Shown: positions 1-7,907, numbered from the stretch's first letter. The stretch is DNA of 16,242 nucleotides from Chitinophagaceae bacterium (GCA_947483345.1 CANKNL010000035.1:1-16242), one strand, 5' to 3'. A program made the numbers and translations. Notes: generated from the letters alone by a model not told the origin.

Positions 1-1
1 G

Positions 2-544
2 ACGGTAAATAAATTATTACAACCAAATCCTCCCTGCTACTCTTGCCCTTGTACAACATGTCCTGTATATAATTTAGGAGATCAGGTACTCGGGGGGAAA
101 GTTGCCTACATTTTTCAATACCCAGATCCCGGGTGGAGCCCCTTTAGCCAGACCGGCCTGATTGTAGCCTTATCAGATCAACATGCTGGAGCTGAATGGG
201 GCTGTGCCGGCACATCAATTTACGGTGCAGATAGTACAGCCTTATTTGCTGGAAACAAAAATACCGTCAATATTACAGCAGGCTGTACAACTCCGGGCAT
301 TGCTGCAAAGCTATGTGCCGACTTGGTTTTGGGAGGTTACAGTGATTGGTATTTACCCTGTAAAGATGAATTGAATAAACTTTACCTGAACAGAGCAATC
401 ATTGGTGGTTTTGCAAATACCACCTATTGGAGTTCCAGTCAAAATGGCAATGACAATGCATGGAATCAAAATTTTTCCAACGGCTCCCAAAATGACTCCA
501 GTAAAAATAAACTTTTCAGTGTGCGTGCAGTAAGGTTTTATTAA
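2..544 (+). CDS. DUF1566 (Lcl C-terminal-like) domain protein, 5'-truncated
   Basis: The frame is open from base 2 to the TAA at 542-544 (180 residues), and no start is visible, so the gene begins outside the window. After a proline/cysteine-rich linker (C12, C15, C17, C20 of the visible part, a CxxCxCxxC pattern), residues 24-180 look like a DUF1566 domain. Features include LGDQVLGGKVAYIF near its start, GCAGTSIYGAD and NITAGCTTPG in the middle, GGYSDWYLPCKDELNKLY, then TYWSSSQ and the terminal SVRAVRFY. These domains end secreted or surface proteins of Bacteroidota and are thought to be ligand- or carbohydrate-related folds; their molecular function is not established. The linker suggests a multidomain extracellular protein whose other modules lie upstream. 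The domain call is firm; the role is unknown. Confidence 0.8.
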   Translation, partial: TVNKLLQPNPPCYSCPCTTCPVYNLGDQVLGGKVAYIFQYPDPGWSPFSQTGLIVALSDQHAGAEWGCAGTSIYGADSTALFAGNKNTVNITAGCTTPGIAAKLCADLVLGGYSDWYLPCKDELNKLYLNRAIIGGFANTTYWSSSQNGNDNAWNQNFSNGSQNDSSKNKLFSVRAVRFY

Positions 545-621
545 CGGCCTGTGAAACTGAAGAGATGCTGTTTCTATTATTTCATAGAGATACTGGAATT
601 GATCAGAAAATCTAACAGGCA

Positions 622-1170
622 ATGAAAAAGACATTTTTTACAATTTATCTCTTCGCATTTTCGCTGTTGGCATTTTCGCAAGAGGATGAAAGCGTCTTGA
701 AAAAAGATATCATTTCTGCAGACATCGGACTCTTAAGTGTCTGGCTAAATTATGAAAGACATTTATCAGGAGATTTTACCCTTAAGTCATCATTAGGTGT
801 AGGATTTGGCCTTGAGAAAGGATCTAATATAGATGGCACCATTTATTCTTTTACACCTATTGTAAGAGCTGAACCAAGGTATTATTACAATTTTAACCGC
901 AGGATTGAAAAAGGAAAGAAAACAGTTTATAACGCAGCAAATTATTTTGCCTTGACTGCCCAATATCTTTTTAAACCATTTATAACAACAAATTCGCCTT
1001 ACAGAACATACCAGGGCGAAGCTTCTTTAGTTCCAAAATGGGGAATTAAAAGAACGATTGGGCAGAGATTTAATTTTGAATTTGCATTTGGAGTAGGCCT
1101 AAGTTTTAGTAAAGCTGAAACTAATGGACATGTTGCAATTGACCTTCGGTTTGGCTATTACATAAAATAA
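622..1170 (+). CDS. small exported protein, probable outer-membrane beta-barrel
   Basis: This gene encodes 182 residues from ATG at 622. Residues 1-19 form a clear signal peptide (MKKTFF, then a hydrophobic stretch ending AFS, followed by Q). The mature part has alternating aromatic/hydrophobic strands such as SADIGLLSVWLNYERHL, FTLKSSLGVGFGLEKG and FNFEFAFGVGLSFSK. It ends HVAIDLRFGYYIK, with an aromatic residue near the C-terminus, which is typical of small Bacteroidota outer-membrane barrels. No specific family is recognised. It lies 77 bp after the DUF1566 gene on the same strand and could share its transcript. Exported barrel is an inference from strand pattern and length; the function is unknown. 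Confidence 0.6.
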   Translation: MKKTFFTIYLFAFSLLAFSQEDESVLKKDIISADIGLLSVWLNYERHLSGDFTLKSSLGVGFGLEKGSNIDGTIYSFTPIVRAEPRYYYNFNRRIEKGKKTVYNAANYFALTAQYLFKPFITTNSPYRTYQGEASLVPKWGIKRTIGQRFNFEFAFGVGLSFSKAETNGHVAIDLRFGYYIK

Positions 1171-1304
1171 AATACGGCAACAGTATTGAAATAAAATTTT
1201 ATATGTAGGCTGCCCAATATAACCATCACACAGTCTGGCAGTTCATTTACCAACCGATTAGCCTCAATTACCAATTAGCTATTGCATTTTAACCTAATTG
1301 TGTA

Positions 1305-1312
1305 TACTTTTA
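1305..1312 (+). promoter_or_regulatory. possible Bacteroidota -7 element for the 173-aa gene
   Basis: TACTTTTA differs from the Bacteroidota consensus TAnnTTTG only at its last base. A TTG at 1282-1284 lies 20 bases upstream, in the place of the -33 element. It would give a leader of about 15 bases before ATG 1334. The region is AT-rich, so a chance match is possible. Confidence 0.25.
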
Positions 1313-1333
1313 TTGTAATTAAACGCTTGCTGT

Positions 1334-1855
1334 ATGAAACATACAATCGCAGTTTTAATTTTATTGTTGCTGAGTATACTTGTAATAGCACAGGATAAAG
1401 CAGTAAAACAAACTATTCCGAATGATAATACTGTTGTTTACCCCCAACTGAACCATTTCTTAAGCGCTGAAAAAAACAGGTACCGTTTATTATTCAGCAA
1501 TAATAACCAATCAGATTACAAATGTTTTATTGAATTGTATAACAACCTCCATCGTGTACATAAAGGCGTAAAAACCAACCCGGTTACTTTTATGAATGGA
1601 CCGGTTATTTTTTCTGTTACCCCATTTTTTGAAACCACTAAAAACGCAAATACATTTTATCAAAAAAATGCTTACATAAATACAGAGCCTTCCACTGCAA
1701 CAACTGCATTACAGGTTTTGGGAGTATTGGGTGGCATTGCTGCAGGTGCTTTTAAGCATAGTTATATTGGACAAGATGAAAAAAGAAGATATAATATCGG
1801 ATCCGGGGCTATAGACGCCTATTTAGAAACCATGTCCCGGCAGCATGACAAATAA
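1334..1855 (+). CDS. exported protein of unknown function with a glycine-rich hydrophobic segment
   Basis: This encodes 173 residues that I do not recognise. Residues 1-19 (MKHTIAVLILLLLSILVIA, then Q) form a strong signal peptide. Residues 35-100 are soluble-looking, with one cysteine (C64). Residues 125-140 form a glycine/alanine-rich hydrophobic stretch (LQVLGVLGGIAAGAF), which could be a membrane-inserting helix. The charged tail KRRYNIGSGAIDAYLETMSRQHDK follows. A 163-bp gap separates it from the upstream gene, and a promoter-like element lies just before it, so it may be its own unit. It converges on the DUF4197 gene with 56 bp between the stops. The small size and single late hydrophobic segment give no secure function. 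Confidence 0.6.
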   Translation: MKHTIAVLILLLLSILVIAQDKAVKQTIPNDNTVVYPQLNHFLSAEKNRYRLLFSNNNQSDYKCFIELYNNLHRVHKGVKTNPVTFMNGPVIFSVTPFFETTKNANTFYQKNAYINTEPSTATTALQVLGVLGGIAAGAFKHSYIGQDEKRRYNIGSGAIDAYLETMSRQHDK

Positions 1856-1911
1856 AAGATTCAGACTCCATAAAATAGTCGGCTTGTTCTGTTAATTATA
1901 CAACTCAAAAA

Positions 1912-2607
1912 TTACAGCATCCCTCCAAACACTTTTTTCAACAGATCGGTTGTTCTGGCGGCAAAATTATTTCGAATATTTTTTTCTTCCCTGGCCACCA
2001 GGTCAAACAGCGCATTGGTCGCTTTCATGGTAACAAAACCCGACAGATCGGGATTGATCTTTTTAAATACAATGGGCAAACTGTTATATTTATTAACCAT
2101 ATCGCCATAATATTTAGTGGCATTTACTTTGTCCAATGATGCTTTAATAACCGGTAAAAAAGCGGCTGTTAACTGCGCTGTTGTTTTTTCTCTAAAAAAG
2201 TGAGTGGCGCTGGTATCGCCATTTCTTACCAGTCCAATAGCATCCTGTATGCTCATAGTTTTTATGGCATTTACAAAAATGGGTTTGGCATAACCGGCAG
2301 CATCTTCGGCACCCCGGTTAATTTGCATAATGGCCTTATCTACCATGCTGCCTAATCCAACATCCCTTAAGGTTTTTTCAATTTTAACCGCATCGGCAGG
2401 TAATAAAATTTTATAAAAATCATCTTTAAAAAATCCATCTTCTTTATTTAAGCGCAACACGGCACCTGCTAACCCTTGCCCCAGTGCTTCTTTTATGCCT
2501 TCCCCTGCCTCGGCTTCTGTAACACCCGTCATTTGCGGCAACTGCTTAATCACATCGCAACCATACAACAGGCTGGAAAATAATAGGGCAATAACAAAAT
2601 TTTTCAT
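1912..2607 (-). CDS. DUF4197 family lipoprotein
   Basis: The start at 2607 gives MKNFVIALLFSSLLYGC, a lipoprotein signal peptide with lipobox LYGC (lipidated Cys at residue 17). An upstream in-frame ATG at 2613 adds only Met-Ser. The A-rich AAAGA sits six bases before the 2607 ATG but only one base before the 2613 ATG, which favours 2607. The body matches DUF4197: GIKEALGQGLAGAVLRLNKEDGF, ILLPADAVKIEKTLRDVG, DKAIMQINRGAEDAAGYAKPIF, SIQDAIGLVRNGDTSATHFF and TAAFLPVIKASLDKV. The product is about 231 residues, normal for the family. These are helical envelope lipoproteins of unknown function. The gene is divergent from lysS across a 185-bp region. Confidence 0.85.
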   Translation of the reverse strand: MKNFVIALLFSSLLYGCDVIKQLPQMTGVTEAEAGEGIKEALGQGLAGAVLRLNKEDGFFKDDFYKILLPADAVKIEKTLRDVGLGSMVDKAIMQINRGAEDAAGYAKPIFVNAIKTMSIQDAIGLVRNGDTSATHFFREKTTAQLTAAFLPVIKASLDKVNATKYYGDMVNKYNSLPIVFKKINPDLSGFVTMKATNALFDLVAREEKNIRNNFAARTTDLLKKVFGGML

Positions 2608-2693
2608 ACTCATTCTTTAGTTTAATAAATATATGAAAGTATATGGCAATTCCGGTGCCAGAAACCGTAAATGGACAAATCAGGCGTATGCGG

Positions 2694-2701
2694 TATATTT
2701 G
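2694..2701 (+). promoter_or_regulatory. Bacteroidota-type -7 promoter element upstream of lysS
   Basis: TATATTTG matches TAnnTTTG exactly. It lies in the divergent region between the DUF4197 gene and lysS and would give a leader of about 85 bases before the lysS ATG at 2793. No clear TTG/TTTG sits at the -33 distance, so the match is half a promoter. Confidence 0.4.
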
Positions 2702-2712
2702 CAGCTAAATTA

Positions 2713-2758
2713 AAAAGCTGTTAACCAATAGTGATTAGCTTTTAGCAGAACCCCTGCT
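2713..2758 (+). promoter_or_regulatory. two adjacent hairpins in the lysS leader
   Basis: AAAAGCT at 2713-2719 pairs with AGCTTTT at 2737-2743 (7-bp stem, 17-base loop). Immediately after it, AGCAG at 2744-2748 pairs with CTGCT at 2754-2758 (5-bp stem, 5-base loop). Both lie downstream of the proposed promoter, so they would be in the lysS leader RNA. There is no U-tract, so they are not an obvious attenuator. A regulatory role is an inference. Confidence 0.3.
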
Positions 2759-2762
2759 CTTA

Positions 2763-2788
2763 ACTAATGACTAATGACTAGTGACTAA
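2763..2788 (+). repeat. degenerate TAATGAC heptamer tandem repeat before lysS
   Basis: Three consecutive 7-base units read TAATGAC, TAATGAC, TAGTGAC, bounded by AC on the left and TAAAC on the right. The run ends four bases before the lysS ATG. Period-7 repeats of this kind resemble the short tandemly repeated repetitive (STRR) sequences seen between genes in several bacterial groups. The run also creates a spurious in-frame GTG at 2781. Confidence 0.6.
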
Positions 2789-2792
2789 ACTT

Positions 2793-4337
2793 ATGAGCAC
2801 ACAACATTTATCCGAACAGGAAATTATCCGCAGGGAAAAATTAACAGAATTGAATAAACTGGGCATTGATGCCTACCCGGCAGCATTGTATCCGGTTAAT
2901 ACAAATTCTGTTTTCATTAAAGAAAATTATGCACAGCATCCTGCGGATAAAGGCGTCGAGAATAAAGATCAGTTTACAGATGTATGCATTGCAGGCCGCA
3001 TCATGAGCGTACGGGATATGGGTAAGGCCAATTTTGCCGTGTTACAGGACGCCGTTGGTAAAATACAGTTTTACATTAAGCAGGATGATATTTGCCCCGG
3101 TGAAGATAAAACCATGTATCAAACCGTTTGGAAAAAATTAATTGATATCGGTGATATCATTGGTATAAAAGGTTATGTGTTTACCACTAAAACCGGCGAA
3201 ACGTCTATTCATGTAAGTGAGTTTACCATACTCACAAAATCGTTACGCCCCTTACCCATCGTAAAAGAAAAAGATGGCGAAGCTTTTGATGAAGTTACTG
3301 ATCCGGAATTTCGCTACCGCCAACGCTATGCCGATCTGATTGTAAACCCTTCGGTAAAAGAAACTTTTATCAAGCGCACCAAAATGGTGAATGCCATTCG
3401 TGAGTTTTTAAATGAGCGTGGTGCGTTGGAAGTAGATACACCGGTATTACAAAGTATTCCGGGTGGTGCAGCGGCCAGGCCTTTCAGCACACATCATAAT
3501 GCATTGGATGTACCCATGTACATGCGTATTGCAAACGAGTTGTATTTAAAAAGATTGATCGTGGGTGGTTTTGAATGGGTGTATGAATTCAGCCGCAACT
3601 TTCGCAATGAAGGTATGGACCGTACACACAATCCCGAATTTACGGTTCTTGAATTTTATGTGGCTTACAAAGATTATGAGTGGATGATGGACACCACCGA
3701 ACAGATGCTGGACAAAGCGGCTATGGCAACTAACGGTACTACTAAAGTGATGGTGGGCGAAAAAGAAATAGATTTTAAAGCACCATACAAAAGAATAACG
3801 ATGTATGATTCCATTAAGGAGATCACCGGTTTCGACATCAGCGAAATGGATGAAGCAGGCATCAGACATGTTTGTCGGGAGTTAAAAATACATGCCGATG
3901 ACAAATGGGGTAAGGGAAAACTGATTGATGAAATTTTTGGTGAAAAATGTGAAGGCACTTATATACAGCCCACTTTTATTACAGACTACCCGGTAGAGAT
4001 GAGTCCGCTTACCAAAAAGCACCGCAGCAAACCCGGACTGGTTGAGCGTTTTGAGCTGATGTGTAATGGCAAGGAAATTGCCAATGCCTACAGTGAGTTG
4101 AATGATCCCATTGAACAGCGTGAACGTTTTGAAGAACAAACCAAATTGATGGAACGTGGCGATGATGAAGCCATGTTCATTGATCATGATTTTTTACGGG
4201 CACTGGAATATGGTATGCCGCCAACAAGCGGTATTGGTTTTGGAATTGACCGGATTGCGATGCTCTTAACCAACCAGCATTCTATTCAGGATGTGCTGTT
4301 CTTTCCAATGATGCGGCCGGAGAAAAATGATGACTAG
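2793..4337 (+). CDS. lysS: lysyl-tRNA synthetase, class II
   Basis: This enzyme charges tRNA-Lys with lysine in the cytosol using ATP. The 514-residue product has the expected layout: an N-terminal OB-fold anticodon-binding domain (about 60-150, VCIAGRIMSVRDMGKANF onward), then the class II catalytic core. Motif 2 is FRNEGMDRTHNPEF at about 270-283 and motif 3 is GIGFGIDRIAML at about 480-491. Length is normal. The start is placed at ATG 2793 (MSTQHLSEQEIIRREKL), because the GTG at 2781 lies in the heptamer repeat and adds only four residues unlike the family. The gene heads a plus-strand block with a cyclophilin and an Asp-box protein, but a strong palindrome follows the stop. Confidence 0.97.
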   Translation: MSTQHLSEQEIIRREKLTELNKLGIDAYPAALYPVNTNSVFIKENYAQHPADKGVENKDQFTDVCIAGRIMSVRDMGKANFAVLQDAVGKIQFYIKQDDICPGEDKTMYQTVWKKLIDIGDIIGIKGYVFTTKTGETSIHVSEFTILTKSLRPLPIVKEKDGEAFDEVTDPEFRYRQRYADLIVNPSVKETFIKRTKMVNAIREFLNERGALEVDTPVLQSIPGGAAARPFSTHHNALDVPMYMRIANELYLKRLIVGGFEWVYEFSRNFRNEGMDRTHNPEFTVLEFYVAYKDYEWMMDTTEQMLDKAAMATNGTTKVMVGEKEIDFKAPYKRITMYDSIKEITGFDISEMDEAGIRHVCRELKIHADDKWGKGKLIDEIFGEKCEGTYIQPTFITDYPVEMSPLTKKHRSKPGLVERFELMCNGKEIANAYSELNDPIEQRERFEEQTKLMERGDDEAMFIDHDFLRALEYGMPPTSGIGFGIDRIAMLLTNQHSIQDVLFFPMMRPEKNDD

Positions 4338-4361
4338 TTAATTCTGAAGATGCTGGTTGAG

Positions 4362-4409
4362 CCCTCACCCTCATTCCCTCTCCTTGGGGAGAGGGAATGA
4401 GGGTGAGGG
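4362..4409 (+). repeat. perfect 22-bp inverted repeat with 4-base loop (REP-like palindrome)
   Basis: The arm at 4362-4383 (CCCTCACCC...CCTCTCC) and the arm at 4388-4409 (GGAGAGGG...GTGAGGG) are exact reverse complements around TTGG. The GC-rich, pyrimidine/purine-biased arms contrast sharply with the AT-rich surroundings. The element begins 25 bases after the lysS stop and ends 31 bases before the cyclophilin ATG. The following sequence is TAATAATAAAAC, not a U-tract, so a classical intrinsic terminator is not indicated. I recall similar CCCTCACCC-type palindromes as dispersed intergenic elements in many bacteria. It could block or process the lysS transcript. No target-site duplication is visible. 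Confidence 0.85.
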
Positions 4410-4440
4410 TAATAATAAAACTAAATCTTACTTTAGCAGT

Positions 4441-5010
4441 ATGAAGAAAATAATTTTCATACTGCTTTTTTTTTGTGCAACTGAGCTGAATGCACAAAAA
4501 AACATAACCTGTTTAATTAAAACAGCACTGGGCACCTTCACGGTTGAATTATATCCTGCCAAAGCACCCATCACAGTTGCCAATTTTTTAAAGTACGTGG
4601 ATGCGCATTTGTACGACAGCAGTTCCTTCTTTAGATCGGTAACATTAAATAACCAGCCAAAAGATTCTATAAAAATTGAAGTGATACAAGGTGGCGATAT
4701 TGATTCAGTAAAAGACTTTGCACCCATACCACTTGAAACCACGAAACAAACGGGCATTCTTCATACAAACGGAGCCATCTCAATGGCGAGGGACAAACCG
4801 GCAACCGCCACATCCAGTTTTTTTATTTGTATCAATGACCAGCCTTCTCTCGATTATGGCGGCATGAGAAACAAAGACGGTCAGGGCTTTGCTGCATTTG
4901 GAAAAGTTATTAAAGGCATGGATGTGGTAAAAAAGATACAGCAGCTTTATCCCGAACAGGGACAATATTTTAAACCGAAACTGACCATTATTTCTATTAC
5001 CAGAAAATAA
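4441..5010 (+). CDS. secreted cyclophilin-type peptidyl-prolyl cis-trans isomerase
   Basis: The product catalyses cis-trans isomerisation of Xaa-Pro bonds, probably in the periplasm. ATG 4441 gives a 189-residue protein with a signal peptide (MKKIIFILLFFCATELNA, then Q). Cyclophilin landmarks follow: TALGTFTVELYPAKAPITVANFL (28-50), catalytic-type Arg65 in SSFFRSV, QGGD (83-86), GAISMARD (111-118), SSFFICI (125-131), and AAFGKVIKGMDVVKKI (151-166). An in-frame TTG at 4357 would run translation through the palindrome and is rejected. The gene ends five bases before the Asp-box protein, so the two are almost certainly cotranscribed. Compared with the usual bacterial pattern, the FHR motif is FFR here and SQFFI is SSFFI; both are conservative. 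Confidence 0.92.
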   Translation: MKKIIFILLFFCATELNAQKNITCLIKTALGTFTVELYPAKAPITVANFLKYVDAHLYDSSSFFRSVTLNNQPKDSIKIEVIQGGDIDSVKDFAPIPLETTKQTGILHTNGAISMARDKPATATSSFFICINDQPSLDYGGMRNKDGQGFAAFGKVIKGMDVVKKIQQLYPEQGQYFKPKLTIISITRK

Positions 5011-5015
5011 ATAAC

Positions 5016-7361
5016 ATGCATAACATATTACTGGCAGCCTCAGTTTTTTTAGTGCTATCACTCTGCAATAAAAATTTAACTGCACAAAATTTTGTGAGCA
5101 ACCAACGTCCGGCAAGTGGAAAAGAAAGAATGGCTGCATTTAAAAAACATCAGGCTTTATTAAACACATCGCCGTATAAAAAATTGCAATGGCGCAACGT
5201 AGGGCCCGATAATGTAAGCGGCCGTTGCACCGATGTTTGGGGCATATCGGGCAATAAAAATATTTTATATGCCGCTTTTGCAACGGGTGGTTTATGGAAA
5301 TCGGACGATGCCGGAAAAACCTGGAAGCCTTTAATGGATCAATTTGGTACACAGTCCATTGGCAATATGGCTTTAGCCCCATCCAATCCTGATATTATTT
5401 ATTTGGGTACCGGCGAAGCAAATATTTTCCGGGCATCATTGCCCGGCATGGGCATGTTTAAATCTATTGATGCCGGTAAAACATGGCAACATATCGGACT
5501 GGAGAATACCAGCACCATTGCCAGAGTTGTGGTACATCCTTCAAATCCAGCTATCGTTTATGTGGCAGCCGGCGGAAACGAATGGAGCTACAATACTGAT
5601 CGTGGCATTTATCAAACCACCGATGGCGGTAAAACATGGAACAAAATTTTAGGCAACGATGATAAGAGCGGTTGTATTGATTTGCGCATGGATCCATCTG
5701 ACCCCAATACCATTTACGCATCCATGTGGAACCGCATTCGCAAACGCTGGAGTGATCCGGTTCCCGAGGATGGTGATCATATTTACAAAACAACCGATGG
5801 CGGCAAAACATGGAAACCTCTTAACAATGGTTTACCCGATACTAAAACAACCGGCAGGATTGGTATTGATATTTCAAGAAGCAATCCCTCGGTTATTTAT
5901 GCCTTTGTTGATAACCACGATAAAAAAAGAGAACCCAAAGAAGGCGAGTTGGACGGCTATGGCAGACTAAAAGAAATAGTGGTGAAAGGCGTGGAGGTTT
6001 ACAGAAGTAATGACAAGGGGGAAAGCTGGAAAAAAATGACCGAGAACAATGAATACATGGAAAGATTTTGCGGCACTTATGGCTGGGTGATGGGACAGAT
6101 CAGGGTAAATCCATTAGATGAAAACTGTTTGTACATTTTAGGATTAGCTATGGCAAAATCTGATGATGCCGGAAAAACCTGGAAACGTTTTCAACCCACA
6201 GATACCACCAGCGATTATATTCATGGCGATAATCATGCATTGTGGATAGATCCTGCTGATTCAAATTATATCATCAATGGTGATGATGGCGGCATTGCAG
6301 TAACCTATGATGGTGGAAAAAAATGGAAAAATTTTTATAAAGAAATTCCAACTACGCAATTTTATAATGTTACATACGACTCAAGGGTTCCATTCAATAT
6401 TATTGGTTCAGTTCAGGACGAAGGATCATTAATGGGTAGTATAAAAAATACATTTGGCATAAAAGATACATCGGTATTGCAATGGAAATGGGGGCCGGGC
6501 GGCGAAGGGGTTATTCATGCTATTGACCCGGGTGATGCCAATACCATATATACTTCATCATTTTACGGGCGTTTAATAAAAGCTAACCTGGACCTGGTTG
6601 ATTCTTTACAGGAAAGAAATATAGCTCCTAAAAAAGCTGCTGATGAAGACACACACCGGGGCGAATGGCTGGCTTATACGATGATATCGCCACACAATAG
6701 TTTTACGGTTTATCATGGTATGCAATATTTATTTAAGTCGGTAGATAGTGGCCATACCTGGAAAAGGATCAGTCCGGATATGAGTAACAATAACAAACAA
6801 CGGATGGGCCGAACACCTTATGCCATTAATCACCAGGCCATAACGGCCATTGATGAATCGATTTTTAAAAAAGGATTATTATATGTAGGTACAGATGATG
6901 GCAGGGTTTGGATAAGCCAGAACGATGGCGGCAGCTGGACAGAAATAAACAAAGGGCTTCCGGTTAATGCACATGTTTCAAGATTAGTAGCTTCAAAATA
7001 TAATGAGTCAACGGTGTATGTTACATTAAGTGACAGAAGAGAAGATAATATCAACCCCTACATTTACAGATCAACTGATTTTGGTAAAACATGGGTAGCC
7101 ATAAACAGTAATTTACCTGCCAGTCCTGTAAATGTTATCAGGGAAGACCCTTGGAAGAAAAACATTTTGTATTGCGGAACGGATATGGGTGTGTATCAAA
7201 CGACTGATGGCGGAAAAAAATGGACAGCTTTAAACAATAATCTTCCGGCATCTGTTTCTGTTCAGGATCTTTTTATACATCCTAAAACAAACCAATTGGT
7301 GGTGGCAACTTATGGCCGGGGTATTTATGTGCTGGATGATATAGCCTTATTGCAAAAATAA
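5016..7361 (+). CDS. secreted Asp-box (BNR/VPS10-like) beta-propeller protein, often annotated as glycosyl hydrolase
   Basis: This encodes 781 residues with a signal peptide at 1-24 (ending LTAQ). Eleven Asp boxes of the S/T-x-D-x-G-x-T-W type can be read, at about 96, 150, 201, 259, 331, 382, 430, 575, 634, 686 and 729. Examples are SDDAGKTW, TTDGGKTW and STDFGKTW. This spacing suggests two tandem seven-bladed propellers, as in sortilin/VPS10-like and GH74-like proteins. The RWRNVGPDNVSGR-like opening (WRNVGPDNVSGRCTDVW, 59-75) is typical of the Bacteroidota group. Many relatives are near 1000 residues with an extra C-terminal domain; this one stops after the last blade (GRGIYVLDDIALLQK) with no obvious type IX sorting domain. 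Catalytic function is unproven; binding or processing of extracellular polymer is possible. Confidence 0.85.
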   Translation: MHNILLAASVFLVLSLCNKNLTAQNFVSNQRPASGKERMAAFKKHQALLNTSPYKKLQWRNVGPDNVSGRCTDVWGISGNKNILYAAFATGGLWKSDDAGKTWKPLMDQFGTQSIGNMALAPSNPDIIYLGTGEANIFRASLPGMGMFKSIDAGKTWQHIGLENTSTIARVVVHPSNPAIVYVAAGGNEWSYNTDRGIYQTTDGGKTWNKILGNDDKSGCIDLRMDPSDPNTIYASMWNRIRKRWSDPVPEDGDHIYKTTDGGKTWKPLNNGLPDTKTTGRIGIDISRSNPSVIYAFVDNHDKKREPKEGELDGYGRLKEIVVKGVEVYRSNDKGESWKKMTENNEYMERFCGTYGWVMGQIRVNPLDENCLYILGLAMAKSDDAGKTWKRFQPTDTTSDYIHGDNHALWIDPADSNYIINGDDGGIAVTYDGGKKWKNFYKEIPTTQFYNVTYDSRVPFNIIGSVQDEGSLMGSIKNTFGIKDTSVLQWKWGPGGEGVIHAIDPGDANTIYTSSFYGRLIKANLDLVDSLQERNIAPKKAADEDTHRGEWLAYTMISPHNSFTVYHGMQYLFKSVDSGHTWKRISPDMSNNNKQRMGRTPYAINHQAITAIDESIFKKGLLYVGTDDGRVWISQNDGGSWTEINKGLPVNAHVSRLVASKYNESTVYVTLSDRREDNINPYIYRSTDFGKTWVAINSNLPASPVNVIREDPWKKNILYCGTDMGVYQTTDGGKKWTALNNNLPASVSVQDLFIHPKTNQLVVATYGRGIYVLDDIALLQK

Positions 7362-7480
7362 TTGAAACTAACATGTATATTCGATAAGGTTTAACGGACC
7401 GAAATTTTATCCTTTGCTGAAAATTATATTGTAAACCAAAAAAAATGGTTATACTTTTTCGTCTTTAAAAGTCAATTAAT

Positions 7481-7837
7481 ATGAAAATTTTATTCCCGAC
7501 AAGACTTGCTAAAATATTTTTTGCTTTAATCATGGGCTTTTTTGGTGTCATGCATTTTATGAATGCCGATATGATGAGTGCTATGGTTCCCGAATATATA
7601 CCAGGAGATGGCAAAATGTGGATATACCTAACAGGAGCTGCTTTAATAGCTGCAGCCATCGCTATTCTTATTAATAAATTTAAAACCCGGGCTTGTTATT
7701 TACTGGCATTAATGCTGCTTATTTTTGTTTTTACCATACACTTACAACCGGCTATGGAAGGTAATCCGGGGCAGCTTTTAAAAGATTCTGCACTTGCTAT
7801 GGCTGCCCTCATTATTGGTAATGGAGCTTCAAAATAA
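7481..7837 (+). CDS. DoxX-like four-helix membrane protein
   Basis: The 118 residues form about four hydrophobic segments (about 8-26, 46-63, 71-88 and 103-115). They include FFALIMGFFGVMHFMNADMM and MWIYLTGAALIAAAIAIL, a pattern typical of the small DoxX/MauE-type inner-membrane family. Members are linked to redox or quinone-related processes in some organisms, but this group is functionally vague. A 119-bp gap separates it from the Asp-box gene, so it may have its own promoter, although no clean TAnnTTTG is seen. It converges on the SDR gene, with T-rich sequence between the two stops. Confidence 0.7.
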   Translation: MKILFPTRLAKIFFALIMGFFGVMHFMNADMMSAMVPEYIPGDGKMWIYLTGAALIAAAIAILINKFKTRACYLLALMLLIFVFTIHLQPAMEGNPGQLLKDSALAMAALIIGNGASK

Positions 7838-7907
7838 GACTTTTAAAAAAAGCAAAATACCCTGGTAACTACTGTACGTTTTTTATTCCTCTTTATTTTT
7901 TTAATGC

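Noticed and set aside
547..620. GCCTGT / ACAGGC inverted repeat flanking the 77-bp gap
   Set aside because: Six bases at 62-base distance is expected by chance, and no T-run follows.
2781..2792. GTG start for lysS adding four residues
   Set aside because: The GTG is part of the heptamer repeat; ATG 2793 gives the usual N-terminus.
3546..4187. Minus-strand open frames inside lysS
   Set aside because: They are antisense to a well-conserved synthetase, have no domain features and mirror its codon use.
4357..4440. TTG start for the cyclophilin that would translate the palindrome
   Set aside because: ATG 4441 begins a textbook signal peptide, and the upstream codons only read the repeat.
5467..5970. 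Additional frames within the Asp-box gene on both strands
   Set aside because: They are shadows created by its repeated GATGGCGG / AAAACATGG codons.
7434..7450. AACCA / TGGTT hairpin as a terminator after the Asp-box gene
   Set aside because: The stem is only five A/T-rich pairs around seven A, too weak to support a terminator call.
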